A stretch of DNA of 64,000 nt from CAYUPI01 sp964446585. Lineage in GTDB: Bacteria > Verrucomicrobiota > Verrucomicrobiia > Limisphaerales > UBA8199. The stretch's first letter is position 1. The number at the start of each line of letters is the position of its first letter. Below are positions 1 to 10,100 of this stretch, one piece after another. The notes under the pieces were generated by a model that did no database searches, was not told the DNA's origin, and was given only the letters and a program-made list of their open reading frames with translations. The DNA lies in the NCBI GenBank assembly GCA_964446585.1, contig CAYUPI010000020.1, forward strand, positions 1 through 64,000. Reading direction: 5' to 3'. The position numbers and the translations under genes were made by a program.

Positions 1-1
1 C

Positions 2-2936
2 GTGACCCATGTCGGGGACGTGATCAGTGAGCAGACCTGCGCCAATCGTTACAAGCTCACCCGTACTTACAAGGCGACTGATGTCTGTGGCAACTTCGCC
101 ACTTGCGACCAGATCATCACCGTGGATGATGAGACAGCTCCGGGCATCACCTGCCCGGCGGCCGTGACGGTCAGTTGCCCGGGCCAGGTCCCGGCCCCTG
201 ACTTCACCGGTGGTTCGACCAGCGACAACTGCCCGGGCCAGGTGACCGTGACTCACGTCGGGGATGTGATCAGTGACCAGACCTGCGCCAATCGTTACAA
301 GATCACACGTACTTACAAGGCCACCGATGTCTGCGGCAATTTCGCCACCTGCGACCAGATCATCACCGTGGATGACGAAACAGTGCCCACCATCACCTGC
401 CCGCCGGACAAAGAACTCCAATGCGGCGATTCGACGGATCCGAGCAACACCGGCAGCGCCACCTCCACCGGTGACAACTGCGGCGGCACCGTGACCATCA
501 CTCACACCGACGCCGCCACCCCGGCCAACTGCACCGGCAAGGAAGGCGTGGATCGGACCTGGAAAGCCACTGACCCATGCGGCAACTCCGCCACCTGCGT
601 CCAGCACATCACCTTTATCGATACCACTGCGCCGGTAGTCACCGCCCCGGCCGACAAGACGGTCGAGTGTGACGGAGCAGGCAACCTGGCCGCCTTTGAC
701 GACTGGAAGAACGGGGCCAGCGCCAATGATGTGTGCAGCGGAGCCGCCACGCCAGTGTATGTGGAAGAGAGCAATGTGGCTGGCTGCGGCGCGACCCGCG
801 TGATCAAGGCCCACTGGACGGCGACCGATGCATGCAACAATGTGGGCACCTCGGCCGGCCGCACCTTTACGATTCAGGACACCACCGCGCCGGTGCCCGA
901 CGTAGGCAGTCTGCCGGATGTAACGGGCCAATGCTCGGCTTCGCTACCGGACGCACCGACAGCCACCGATGCTTGCGATGGCCCAATTGCCGGCGTGCCA
1001 GACACGACAGGGCCGTTCGGACAGGGCGACTTCGTTATTACCTGGACATTTACCGACTGCCACGGGAACAGCAGCAGCCAAATGCAGTCAGTTCACGTCC
1101 ACGATACAATAGCACCCCTGGCTAACGCATCCAGCCTGCCGGATGTAATTGCACAATGTTCCGCCGAGCTGCCGCCGCCGCCTATGGCAAACGATGGCTG
1201 CGAAGGACCGATCACCGGCGTGCCGGATGTCACCGGACCGTTTGGGCAAGGCGACTTTACCATCACCTGGACCTTTACTGACAGTCACGGCAATCAGAGC
1301 ACCCAGACCCAGGCCGTGCATGTCCACGACACTCAATCGCCGGTGCCCGATGNNNNNNNNNNNNNNNNNNNNNNNNNNNNNNNNNNNNNNNNNNNNNNNN
1401 NNNNNNNNNNNNNNNNNNNNNNNNNNNNNNNNNNNNNNNNNNNNNNNNNNNNCGGCGGCGCTCCCATCGGCCCCGACAGCCACTGACGCCTGCGAGGGTT
1501 CCAAGACTGGAACGCCCGACTTAACCGGCCCCTTTGGCCAAGGCGACTTTACGATCACCTGGACTTTCACTGACAGCCACGGCAATCACAGCACCCAGAC
1601 CCAGGCCGTGCATGTCCACGACACTCAATCGCCGGTGCCCGATGCCCAGAGCTTGCCGGCCGTGGTTGCCCAGTGCTCGGCGGCGCTCCCATCGGCCCCG
1701 ACAGCCACTGACGCCTGCGAGGGTTCCAAGACCGGGACAGCCGACCTGACTGGCCCATTCGGCCAGGGCGACTACACCATCACTTGGACCTTCACCGACA
1801 GTCACGGCAATCACAGCACGCAAACGCAAGCCGTCCACGTGCATGACACGCTGGCGCCAGTGCCCAATGCGGCATCATTGCCAGACGTTCTGGCCCAGTG
1901 CAGTGCGGCGCTCCCGGCTGCGCCGACGGCCACAGACGCCTGCGAAGGATCCAAGACTGGAACACCGGACCTGACCGGCCCCTTTGGCCAGGGCGATTAC
2001 ACCATCACTTGGACCTTCACCGACAGTCACGGCAATCACAGCACGCAAACGCAAGCCGTCCACGTGCATGACACGCTGGCGCCGACCACACCAACGATCG
2101 CAACAGCCTCCGGCGAATGCTCGGTGACAGTAACTGCTCCAACGACCACAGATAATTGCGCAGGAACCGTAACCGGCAGCACATCGGATCCGCTCACTTA
2201 CTCCAGCCAGGGCACGTTTACAGTCCATTGGGTGTTCAGCGACGGCCATGGCAATAGCGCGACGGCAAACCAAACCGTCATCGTTTCAGACGCCACACAT
2301 CCGTCTATCATTTGCCCGGTGGCGGTCACCCTGGGGACGGACAACGGCCAGTCCTATGCCAGCGGGGTGAACCTTGGAAGTCCGACTACCGGTGATAACT
2401 GCGGCGTTGCCGGTGTGTCCAACAACGCGCCGAACCACTTCCCGATCGGGACCACGCCAGTCACGTGGACCGTCACTGACATCGCCGGCAATCACGGCAC
2501 GTGTATCCAAAACGTCACAGTTACAAACACGGTGACCGGTTACAAGCCTGCCGGGCAGTCCTGCGTCGTCAACGGCTCACTGACGCCAGGCCACGTGATC
2601 CAGCCGCCCATTAACGCGGATGGCAGCAGCGTCTGCAAGCAAGGCAGCACGGTGCCGGCCAAGTTCTGCGTCTTTGACGCCAACTGTAACTCGGTGGGAA
2701 CTCCGGGTGTGGTTACCAGCTTCAGTTTGGTCCAGATCATTAACGGAACGACGGCGCAGGACGTTAACGAGGTCGTGGATTCCACGACGCCGGACAATCA
2801 GTTCCGTTGGGATCCATCGGCGCAGCAGTGGATCTTCAACATCAGCACGAAGACCCTCTCGAAGAATAAGACTTACGTTTATCTCATAACTCTGAACGAC
2901 GGCTCGACGATCCAGTTCAAATTCGGACTGAAATAG
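2..2936 (+). CDS. HYR/Ig-repeat surface protein, 5'-truncated and interrupted by a scaffold gap
   Basis: This is a large extracellular repeat protein whose beginning lies outside the window. Residues 1-290 carry HYR-like beta-sandwich repeats with paired cysteines and motifs such as TYKATDVCGNFATC. From 887 a different 75-residue unit (225 bp) follows, marked by TGPFGQGD, ITWTFTD and VHVHDT. After about 2290 come one more HYR domain and a C-terminal domain with the core TVPAKFCVFD, which resembles the PxKF domain of large secreted proteins. The gene reads in frame 2 before the N run and frame 3 after it. This fits a wrong gap length rather than two genes, because the repeat unit continues across the gap. 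The stop is TAG at 2934. A role in adhesion or surface architecture is inferred from the repeats only. There is no catalytic domain. Confidence 0.85.
887..2078 (+). repeat. Tandem 225-bp coding repeat
   Basis: Units start at 887, 1112, 1337, 1629 and 1854, and a diverged unit starts at 2079. Each encodes 75 residues. The copies after the gap are nearly identical at DNA level; for example, the bases from 1453 recur exactly 225 bp later at 1678. The N run lies inside the third unit, which explains the assembly break. The two flanks supply 192 of the unit's 225 bases. Confidence 0.9.
1353..1452. other. 100-N scaffold gap (placeholder length)
   Basis: Exactly 100 N bases. Comparison with the intact repeat at 1629-1853 shows that 33 bases (equivalent to 1645-1677), or 33 plus a multiple of 225, are missing. 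A length of 33+225n restores one open frame. A length of 100 does not. Confidence 0.95.
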
Positions 2937-3063
2937 ATGGATTGTCATGCGATGGTGTCGGCTGGTGGAATCAAGGGGTGTTGCTTGCAAGGCAGCATCC
3001 CTTACTGCTAACATAGGCAGGATGGACTAAAGTGCACAGTGGAACTGAAGACCGAAAACTCTA

Positions 3064-3100
3064 CAGGAATTGACACGAATCCGCACGAATCCAGAAAGCA
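3064..3100. repeat. Short degenerate direct repeat (cacgaatc type)
   Basis: Upstream of the delta-60 gene, gacacgaatc and cgcacgaatc follow each other at a 10-base spacing. A related text (actaatc/actaatg) appears at 37828-37856. Both look like members of the low-complexity intergenic repeats seen throughout the window. Confidence 0.4.
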
Positions 3101-3110
3101 AGCTCTGCAC

Positions 3111-4541
3111 ATGACCACGCGAGTCCCAATAACACCTTCTATAAAGAGGCCACTACTAGCGGGATTTGTGGCATTTGCGTTGGTGGCTCTATCCTTACAG
3201 GGAATCTTTGCCCAATCAGGTTCTGTCGATCTGACGTTCAACCCCGGAGACGGCGTGGATCTGCAGGTTAATTCGGTGCTTGTCCAGCCCAACGGGCAAA
3301 TCCTGATTGGAGGCTATTTTACCAGTTACAATGGCACCAATCGAGTTAATGTTGCGCGCTTGAATGCCGACGGCTCCCTGGACGATACTTTCAATCCCGG
3401 CGTCTCGTCTGGTGCCTCTTATTCGTACGTGAACGCAATGATCCTTCAGCCGCCGAGCGGCAAACTCTTGGTCGGAGGAAGTTTTACCAACAGCGCGGGC
3501 ACGAATCTGTGCCGGCTGCTGGGTAATGGTAATCTGGACAACAGCCTCAACGCCGTATTCGATGACGCGGTCGGCGCACTGCTGCTGCAGACTAACGGGA
3601 GCATTCTGCTCGGCGGGCTTTTTACGCACGCTAACGGTCAGGCACGCACCGGAATTGCCCGCCTGGACTCAGGCGGGACTTTGGACGCCACATTTAATCC
3701 CACCGTTGCTGGCGGCCTCTCCAGCATCTACGCCTTGGCGCTCCAGAACGATGGGAAAATCCTGATTGGCGGCTCTTTCACCAGCCTCAATGCGAGCCCC
3801 CGCACGAATCTCGCCAGACTCAACCCAGATGGGACGTTGGATGCTGGATTCAAGCCTGTCGTTATGTCAGGCGGGTCGTATTTTCCCGCTGCACCCGGCG
3901 TTCTCAACAGCTTGGCGGTCGATAGCCAGGGACGAATCCTGGTCGGGGGCGACTTCACGTCGGTTTACGGCCAGGTCCGCACGAACCTGGCGCGTTTCAA
4001 CAGCGACGGTTCGCTGGATACGAATTTCAGCGCTGTGGCCGGCACCGATTACGCCGTCGATTCCGTTGCTCTGGAGAAGTACGGTAAGATTCTTATCGGC
4101 GGTAATTTCAACGTCGTTAACGGCGTGACCAACAAATACCTTGCGAGACTGAATAGCGACGGCACGCTGGACCGGAGCTTTAATACCGGGTCTGGGCCTG
4201 ATGACATAGTTCTTTCGATCGCACTGCAAAGCGATGGAAAAGTGGTTCTTGGAGGAGGCTTCGTGGATATAAACACGAATTACCTGAGCGGGATTGGCCG
4301 GCTGCAGAACGTGCAAACCGTTTCTCCTCCGCGACTGATGAGCCCGAGCTTCAGCAATGGGCTGTTCAGGGCTTCGGTGGAGACGTACAGCGGCAAGAGT
4401 TATGTGCTGGAGTTCAAGAACGTGATTTCGGATCCGAGTTGGACAGCCTTGCCGGGAGTGGCCGGAGACGGAACAGTCAAAGTCCTGACGGATCCCGCGG
4501 CGACGATCGCCCGTCGTTTTTATCGTGTGGAGGTGCAATAA
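3111..4541 (+). CDS. Secreted delta-60 repeat protein
   Basis: Predicted exported protein of 476 residues built from about seven delta-60 repeats (the TIGR02608 type), each of the form GKILIGGxF...ARLNxDGTLDxxF. They probably fold as a beta-propeller. I start it at ATG 3111, because the preceding in-frame GTG at 3039 would put 24 polar residues before a clear signal peptide (KRPLLAGFVAFALVALSLQGIFAQ). The last 65 residues form a separate module ending RRFYRVEVQ, a common C-terminal module of verrucomicrobial exported proteins; a related module sits at the N-terminus of the mosaic protein at 29290-32664. Substrate and function are unknown. It follows the HYR gene by 174 bp in the same direction, so the two may be neighbouring surface proteins rather than an operon. 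Confidence 0.85.
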   Translation: MTTRVPITPSIKRPLLAGFVAFALVALSLQGIFAQSGSVDLTFNPGDGVDLQVNSVLVQPNGQILIGGYFTSYNGTNRVNVARLNADGSLDDTFNPGVSSGASYSYVNAMILQPPSGKLLVGGSFTNSAGTNLCRLLGNGNLDNSLNAVFDDAVGALLLQTNGSILLGGLFTHANGQARTGIARLDSGGTLDATFNPTVAGGLSSIYALALQNDGKILIGGSFTSLNASPRTNLARLNPDGTLDAGFKPVVMSGGSYFPAAPGVLNSLAVDSQGRILVGGDFTSVYGQVRTNLARFNSDGSLDTNFSAVAGTDYAVDSVALEKYGKILIGGNFNVVNGVTNKYLARLNSDGTLDRSFNTGSGPDDIVLSIALQSDGKVVLGGGFVDINTNYLSGIGRLQNVQTVSPPRLMSPSFSNGLFRASVETYSGKSYVLEFKNVISDPSWTALPGVAGDGTVKVLTDPAATIARRFYRVEVQ

Positions 4542-4632
4542 GAAAGTTGAGGGTTGAGAGTGCGAACAGACTTGAGCTTTCGGAATTTACAATTTGAACG
4601 GAACTTCGCGCTTTATCGTATGTTTATTAGAT

Positions 4633-5916
4633 ATGAGCAGAAACAATAGACGCTCAGCGCCGACGCTGGTTATTTCAGGGCTCGCCGTTGTAGCAGCCTC
4701 GATCATCTGGATCAGCTTCAGGCAATCAAGTGCGCCTCCGTCGCCAGCGGCAGAGCAGGGGACTGCGGAACGGGCGCAAGCCACGCCAACGGCGACAGAC
4801 GATGCCGAGCCGCGAGCGCAGACTCCCTCCGAACGAGCGAGCGCGCCTCGGCTTCCGGCCGTCATCCAGCCGGTCAGCCGCCCTGCTGCGCCGACGGTTG
4901 CGCCGACAGTCGCGCTCCCGGCTCCGAGCGCTTACACGCGGCAACTGGTTTCAGGGCTTACCAACCTGGATTTCAGCCGTGGCCCGGTCACCAAAGAGCA
5001 GGCGGAACAATGGAAGCAGGGGTTGCAAGGATTGATCTCGCAGGGAAACGCTGCCGTGCCAGCCATTCGCGAATTCCTGGAGCAGAACCAGGAATTGAAT
5101 TTCGCGGCCATCTCCGGCGGAGATCAGTTGGGGCAGAGTTCGCTGCGCTCGGCGATGATCAATGGCCTGGCGCAAATTGGCGGGCCGGAAGCAATGGCGG
5201 TCATGCTGCAGACGATACAGGCGACAACGCTTCCTTCCGAGATTGCGCAGTTGGCCCAAATTTTGGAGCAGCAGGCGCCCGGCCAGTATCGACAGGAAAC
5301 GCTCAATGCGATCAACGAAGTGCTGGCAATGGCTGGGAAAAAGGAGTTGCCCACAGGTTGGGACGTTGGCCCACTGTTCAAGGTGATTCAAAATTATGGC
5401 GATGCCAATGCAGCGTCGATCCTGGAACAGCTCCAGCCGGAGTGGAGGTATTACGCGACCCTGTCTCTGTCCGGAATGCAGGACGGAGCGGGTTTGCAGG
5501 CGCTCATCCATGAGGCGCAGGATCCGGCGGCGGGAAGCAGACGAGAATTCGCGTTTCAACTGCTCGCGCAGAACGCCGCGCAATATCCGGATGCGAGCGC
5601 TGCCTTGCTCGAGGCGGCCCGGCGCGGAGAGATCCCGGACGCAGCCTGGCGCAAAATCGCGACGGGGCTGGCGGGGGATCAATATCAACTGGGGTCGCCC
5701 CCCATCCCGCCGGGCGGCACCTCGGCAAGCCTTCCGGGTTTGAAGACCTACCACATTGAAAGCATGAACCAAAATTTCTACAGCTTGCCGGTCGGATCCG
5801 ACGCGCAGGTCAGCCAGCGGCTGGAATTGATCAATCAATTGATTGCGGCATCCTCGAACGCGGCGGCGCAGGCGGCGTTGCAAAGTGCCCGGCAAACGCT
5901 GGGCGGACCGAAGTAG
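4633..5916 (+). CDS. Membrane-anchored protein of unknown function, HEAT-like helices
   Basis: 427 residues from ATG 4633; a TTG at 4594 would only add 13 residues before the anchor. Residues 12-30 (LVISGLAVVAASIIWISF) form a single membrane segment. A Pro/Ala-rich linker of about 80 residues follows, then a mostly helical domain rich in Gln and Ala with alternating helices (for example GGPEAMAVMLQTIQAT, DANAASILEQLQPEW) that suggest HEAT/armadillo-like packing. No catalytic motif is visible. The topology (cytoplasmic N-terminus, helical domain outside) is inferred from the RNNRR residues before the membrane segment. It ends 51 bp from the convergent S9 peptidase gene. I do not recognise the family. 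Confidence 0.7.
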   Translation: MSRNNRRSAPTLVISGLAVVAASIIWISFRQSSAPPSPAAEQGTAERAQATPTATDDAEPRAQTPSERASAPRLPAVIQPVSRPAAPTVAPTVALPAPSAYTRQLVSGLTNLDFSRGPVTKEQAEQWKQGLQGLISQGNAAVPAIREFLEQNQELNFAAISGGDQLGQSSLRSAMINGLAQIGGPEAMAVMLQTIQATTLPSEIAQLAQILEQQAPGQYRQETLNAINEVLAMAGKKELPTGWDVGPLFKVIQNYGDANAASILEQLQPEWRYYATLSLSGMQDGAGLQALIHEAQDPAAGSRREFAFQLLAQNAAQYPDASAALLEAARRGEIPDAAWRKIATGLAGDQYQLGSPPIPPGGTSASLPGLKTYHIESMNQNFYSLPVGSDAQVSQRLELINQLIAASSNAAAQAALQSARQTLGGPK

Positions 5917-5967
5917 GGCAAGGCATTTCGCGAACGCGGAACGAACACGGCAGGCGAGTCGCCAGCG

Positions 5968-8232
5968 CTACCTTAAATTTTCGAGAAAGAATTCCATCAT
6001 CCGTTCGCGATTGATAGCGCTGTGACCAAGATCAGGACCCAATTGCAATTCGAAACTCTTTCCGGCCCGCTGCAGGGCCTGAATGAACTGCATCATGTTG
6101 GATGGATGCACGTTGTCGTCCGTCGTCCCGTAATAAAGCATTAGCCGGCCCTTTAGCTTGTCGGCGTAAGTCACCATGCTGCCGGCGTCGTAGCCTTCCT
6201 TGTTTTCCTGAGGCAGCCACATGTAGCGCTCGGTGTAAATCGTGTCGTAGTTGCGGAAATCGGTGACCGGCGACGATGAACAGGCAGCGCGGAAGACCTC
6301 GGGATGCCGCAGCAGGCAAAGCGCCGATGCCGTCCCGCCGTACGAAGTGCCGAATATGCCGACCCGTTTCTTGTCCACATACCGGCGCGGCCAAAGCGAC
6401 TTTACGCCCTCCGCCTGATCGTCGATTTCGATGGTGCCGAGTTTTTGATAAATGGCATCGAGGAAATGCTTGCCACGTGCACCGGCTCCGCGGGAATCGA
6501 ATGTCGCATATAGAAAGCCGTAATGTGTGAGGGAGTTGCCAACGGTGAATGTCTCATTGGCGCCGCTCGTGCCGGGCCCGGCATAGACACTGACCAGCAC
6601 AGGATACCTCTTGTCGGGCGTGAAATGCGGCGGAAAGTGTAGGAGACCATAAAGGTCAGCCTGGCCATCGGCTGCTTTGAACCGCAGCAATTCCGCAGGC
6701 ATGAGATTGAGCTTCCAGAACCTGGTCATGTCGCTCGTTGCCAACTCGGATACCAGCTTGCCTTCCGAGCTCATCAAGCGGGTCACAGGAGGTGAGTCAT
6801 GGGTTTGCGCGACGTCGATGAAATGCCGTGCGTCCGGTGCTAGGTCGATCGTGTGGTGGAAAGCCGGATCGGTGAGACGTTGCTCGTTCTGCCCGTCGAG
6901 GCGGACGCGGTGCAACTGCATCTTCATCGGGTTATCGCCGCTGCGCGCCGTGTAATAGAGCCAGCCGGACTCCTCTGCCACGCGCACGACGTCGATCACT
7001 TCGAAGGCATGATGCGTCAGTTGCGCCAGCGACCGGCCGCTCAGATCGTAGAGATAAAGATTCTTCCAGCCGCTCCGCTCCGAGGCCCAGATGAAACGGT
7101 GGCCGTCCTTCAGAAAGCGCATCGTGGGTGAGTTAGCGACCCAGCTCGCAGGCCACTCCTCGCGCACGATAACGCGGCATTTGCCTGAGCGCGGATCGGC
7201 GGCGCATAACTCCAGAATGTTCTGCCGGCGATTGGTGCGATGGAACAGCAGGTCCTTGCCATCGGGCGACCAGAAAACCCCATAAACGTAATGGCCCACC
7301 ACAGAATCGTTGAATGGCTTGCCGTCGCGCACGTCCACGCGAACGGTGCTCCGCGAATTCACGTCGTAGATCAGCAGATCCGGGATCGGATTCGTCGTGC
7401 CCGCTTTGGGATACGGTTCAACTTCCATGCGATCCTGGACGCCGGTCAATTTGCCCACCAGATAGAAGTCGAGCACGCCACTCTCATCGAAACGATAGAA
7501 CGCGACTTTGTCACTGTTTGTGGACCACCAAATCGCTGTTGTTTGATCCAGTTCCTCCCCGTACACCCAGCTCGCCGTTCCGTACTTAACACGAGTTTTT
7601 TCGCTCCCGTCCTGAGTGAGAGCGAGTTCGTTGGTGCCATCGGCGTCGCTCACCCAAAGATTTCGGTCCCGATAGAATGCCTTCAATTTGCCGTCGGGCG
7701 AGATCGTGGAGGCTTGTTGACGGCCCCGCGCCACACCGGCCGGCCGGGTTCCACGCCGGCCTCCTCCACGCCGTTCGTCACCCACGCTACCGGTTGAATT
7801 GGTGAGGCCCGGGCCCAATTCCACGGTGTGACCGGCCGCGATCTCATAGCGGTAGCGCTTTCCGTTCTTCTGGAACTCGAATGCCTTACCCCCATCCTTC
7901 CACGTGACAGACAGGTTTCCCAACTTGACTACATCGGTCAGTTCGCGATTGAGTCGCTGAGCTTGGGCGTAAGCCGGCATCGTCTTGAGACGATCCTGCG
8001 CCAATGCGAGCGTTGGGAGAAAAACCACACTTGCGAAGAGCGAGGTTTGGAGAGTCCAAAAGTTCCGGGAAAGGCCGCCTGCGAAGTTCCAAGCCCCAAA
8101 CACCAAGCTCCAGAGAAACTCCAAGAACCAAATCTCAAAGAACCGACGTGTGTAACCTGGTGGTCCGTTGGAGCCTGGTGCTTGGTGTTTCCCTGGATCT
8201 TGGATGTTTAAGCTTGGAGTTTTTCTGTTCAA
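5968..8232 (-). CDS. Secreted S9 prolyl oligopeptidase / DPP-IV-like peptidase
   Basis: Serine exopeptidase of family S9, expected to cleave dipeptides or small peptides after proline in the periplasm. The N-terminal two thirds match a DPP-IV-type beta-propeller (DGKLKAFYRDRNLWV, FYRFDESGVLDFYLVG). The C-terminal alpha/beta hydrolase carries the triad: Ser about 630 in GTSYGG, Asp about 705 in GTTDDN and His about 737 in DLGHSAI. The only upstream start is TTG 8232, overlapping the M14 stop codon. The first ~55 residues are encoded by an inverted intergenic repeat (8086-8220) and look unlike any S9 leader. A hydrophobic stretch (LFASVVFLPTLALAQ) just after it is the likely original signal peptide, so the true start may be a non-AUG codon near 8050. 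The neighbour is an M14 peptidase, and the two look co-transcribed. Confidence 0.88.
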   Translation of the reverse strand: MNRKTPSLNIQDPGKHQAPGSNGPPGYTRRFFEIWFLEFLWSLVFGAWNFAGGLSRNFWTLQTSLFASVVFLPTLALAQDRLKTMPAYAQAQRLNRELTDVVKLGNLSVTWKDGGKAFEFQKNGKRYRYEIAAGHTVELGPGLTNSTGSVGDERRGGGRRGTRPAGVARGRQQASTISPDGKLKAFYRDRNLWVSDADGTNELALTQDGSEKTRVKYGTASWVYGEELDQTTAIWWSTNSDKVAFYRFDESGVLDFYLVGKLTGVQDRMEVEPYPKAGTTNPIPDLLIYDVNSRSTVRVDVRDGKPFNDSVVGHYVYGVFWSPDGKDLLFHRTNRRQNILELCAADPRSGKCRVIVREEWPASWVANSPTMRFLKDGHRFIWASERSGWKNLYLYDLSGRSLAQLTHHAFEVIDVVRVAEESGWLYYTARSGDNPMKMQLHRVRLDGQNEQRLTDPAFHHTIDLAPDARHFIDVAQTHDSPPVTRLMSSEGKLVSELATSDMTRFWKLNLMPAELLRFKAADGQADLYGLLHFPPHFTPDKRYPVLVSVYAGPGTSGANETFTVGNSLTHYGFLYATFDSRGAGARGKHFLDAIYQKLGTIEIDDQAEGVKSLWPRRYVDKKRVGIFGTSYGGTASALCLLRHPEVFRAACSSSPVTDFRNYDTIYTERYMWLPQENKEGYDAGSMVTYADKLKGRLMLYYGTTDDNVHPSNMMQFIQALQRAGKSFELQLGPDLGHSAINRERMMEFFLENLR
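8086..8220. repeat. Imperfect inverted repeat (type D) at the M14/S9 junction
   Basis: The left arm 8086-8138 and right arm 8165-8220 are made of ccaagc/ccaaacacc/ctccagag-type words and are inverted copies of each other with roughly 70-75% agreement by eye. The repeat lies immediately after the M14 stop codon and in frame at the start of the S9 gene. Translated, it gives an aromatic-rich peptide (FFEIWFLEFLWSLVFGAW) unlike a normal leader. Confidence 0.7.
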
Positions 8233-9890
8233 TGTTCCACCAGCGTAGTTTTCAAGCTCGCCTTCTGCATCAGCTTGTAAATGGGATACACTTTTCCCGC
8301 TTCCAAATAGGCATCGAGAAAATTCCAGGTCACCAACCCATCCTCGCTCTCAGGCTCAAGCAGATATGCGGCAAGCATTCCCAGAGGCTGCGCCGTGCGC
8401 ACCACGAGAGTGCCCTCTGAAAATGGGACTTTTTCCGCCTCGTAGCGGCCGCGCAGCGCCATTACGTGATGCTTTTGCGTCAGGCTTTCGTCGCGGCGAA
8501 CCTCGTCGATGTGGAGGGTCGCCATCTTGAGCTCGATTGGGCGCGTCAACTGCTCGAGAGTGATTCCGTGCGCCAGCAAATTTTGCCGAATGCCCGCCAG
8601 ACCAGGTTCATCCTTGAAAAGATAGGCGTGCGCTGCCGGAATGGTCCGCGTCGCCTCAAACTCACCGTAATCCAACATTTTCATTGGCGTAAAGCTATTC
8701 TCCACCATCGCCCTCATCTCGCGGCCTGAGCGAGGGTTCTTAACTTTGGTGATCTCCCCGACCAGAATTTCGACCGGTTTGGACAGCGGCTTCGGTTTAT
8801 GCTCGACGCCGATCTTGAAACCAGCGCCAGTCGCAGCGCGGCGCATGGTCTCTGAATCGGCGCGCTCGGTCAGTCGCCGGATTTCCTTACCGTGGTCAGC
8901 GGAGTATCTCAAGATCTCCTCAACGAACGCCTCGGTGACTTCGATGCGCCGACGGAAATCGAGATAGCTGTAGGCTTCCGACAGGATGCTCAAGCGGTTG
9001 CGAAAGCCGAAATAATTCACGCCCACGCGCGGTTGTGGCGAAAAGGCCAGCCACACGCGCTCGTCTTTGCTGGGGGGCCCGGGAATCGCATTCGAGAAAT
9101 TGCCATAGTAATACGTGCGAAATCCATGTCGGGCACGCATCGCTTCGGTCAGCGCAGGCATTAGCCGGCTGCGGTGATAATCTATCAACTTTGGATTCAG
9201 AGAGGGATTGAGCGGAATCGAATAGGTAAGATGATAGCCATGATAGGAACCGTCCGTCGTATGGAGATCCACTGTGACCTGCGGGTCCCACTGTTTGACG
9301 AGGCGAATTAGCGACTGCGTCTCCGGCGCGTCCAGCTTCATGAAATCGCGGTTGAGGTCCAGGCCTTGGCCGTTTTCACGCCGCCCAACGCCGCCAATGG
9401 GGCCGTTCTGCGATACGCGATTCGTCAGGCTGATTCGTTCATTGCCGTCTGCATTATAGACCGGCGCAATGAGCACGATGAGTTTGTCCAGCAGCGGACG
9501 CAAGTCTCCAAGTACAAGCCGCCGCGCAAGGTGCTGGGCCGCTTCTTTGCCCTCCACTTCGCCTGCGTGAATATTCGCCAGGATAAGCACGACTGGTATG
9601 CCCGAGACTCTAGCGTCGTTCGGTTCACGAATAAGTGGCTTGGACAGAATCGCGAGAGGTAAGTCGCGGCCTTCGTGCGAACGGCCGACCGACTCGAAGT
9701 GGATCAACGAACTGCGCCGCTGAAGCTCGCCAAAGAATCGCAGCACGTCCTCCAGTCGGCTGGTTTCTTCGTAATTCGTAAGTTCCGCGCGCGATTTCAA
9801 GGTGCCTTCCGTCGTGGCTGGTTGGTTTTCACCACCATTCGCGGCGGCCGTCAGGAGCAGAAGTCCTAGCAGAACGCCGGTCGCTCTCAT
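8229..9890 (-). CDS. Secreted M14 family zinc carboxypeptidase
   Basis: Zinc metallopeptidase of 553 residues. I start at ATG 9890, because GTG 9896 only adds two residues; MRATGVLLGLLLLTAAANGG is a signal peptide. The M14 zinc site is visible as HAGE in NIHAGEVEGKEA, with the third ligand in TVDLHTTDGSYHG. Conserved substrate-site text YNADGNER and DLNRDFMK follows. The last third (PVEILVGEITKV onward) is a beta-rich extension seen in secreted M14 proteins of this kind. It would remove C-terminal residues from peptides made by other proteases. The stop codon TGA overlaps the TTG of the downstream S9 peptidase gene, which suggests a peptidase operon. Confidence 0.88.
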   Translation of the reverse strand: MRATGVLLGLLLLTAAANGGENQPATTEGTLKSRAELTNYEETSRLEDVLRFFGELQRRSSLIHFESVGRSHEGRDLPLAILSKPLIREPNDARVSGIPVVLILANIHAGEVEGKEAAQHLARRLVLGDLRPLLDKLIVLIAPVYNADGNERISLTNRVSQNGPIGGVGRRENGQGLDLNRDFMKLDAPETQSLIRLVKQWDPQVTVDLHTTDGSYHGYHLTYSIPLNPSLNPKLIDYHRSRLMPALTEAMRARHGFRTYYYGNFSNAIPGPPSKDERVWLAFSPQPRVGVNYFGFRNRLSILSEAYSYLDFRRRIEVTEAFVEEILRYSADHGKEIRRLTERADSETMRRAATGAGFKIGVEHKPKPLSKPVEILVGEITKVKNPRSGREMRAMVENSFTPMKMLDYGEFEATRTIPAAHAYLFKDEPGLAGIRQNLLAHGITLEQLTRPIELKMATLHIDEVRRDESLTQKHHVMALRGRYEAEKVPFSEGTLVVRTAQPLGMLAAYLLEPESEDGLVTWNFLDAYLEAGKVYPIYKLMQKASLKTTLVEH

Positions 9891-10100
9891 GGCCACTCGT
9901 TGTGCGAATTACAATGGAACCCACGCTCACTTGAACGCGCGATATCCTGGCGCGGAGTGGCACGCATGAGGCCGGATTGTGAATGGGCAAGCTTGTTCGC
10001 GCAAATTATTTCGGTGTAAAGCAGTTCCCATCGCTCAGCATATTAGCTCGCGAACACTTGCGGCGACACTTGGCGCGACTATCCTGCTCCAACTGAACCC

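Noticed and set aside
7705..7770. Possible hairpin insert in the S9 peptidase (cgtggagg arms)
   Set aside because: Only 8-base arms and no second copy in the window; too weak to list as an element.
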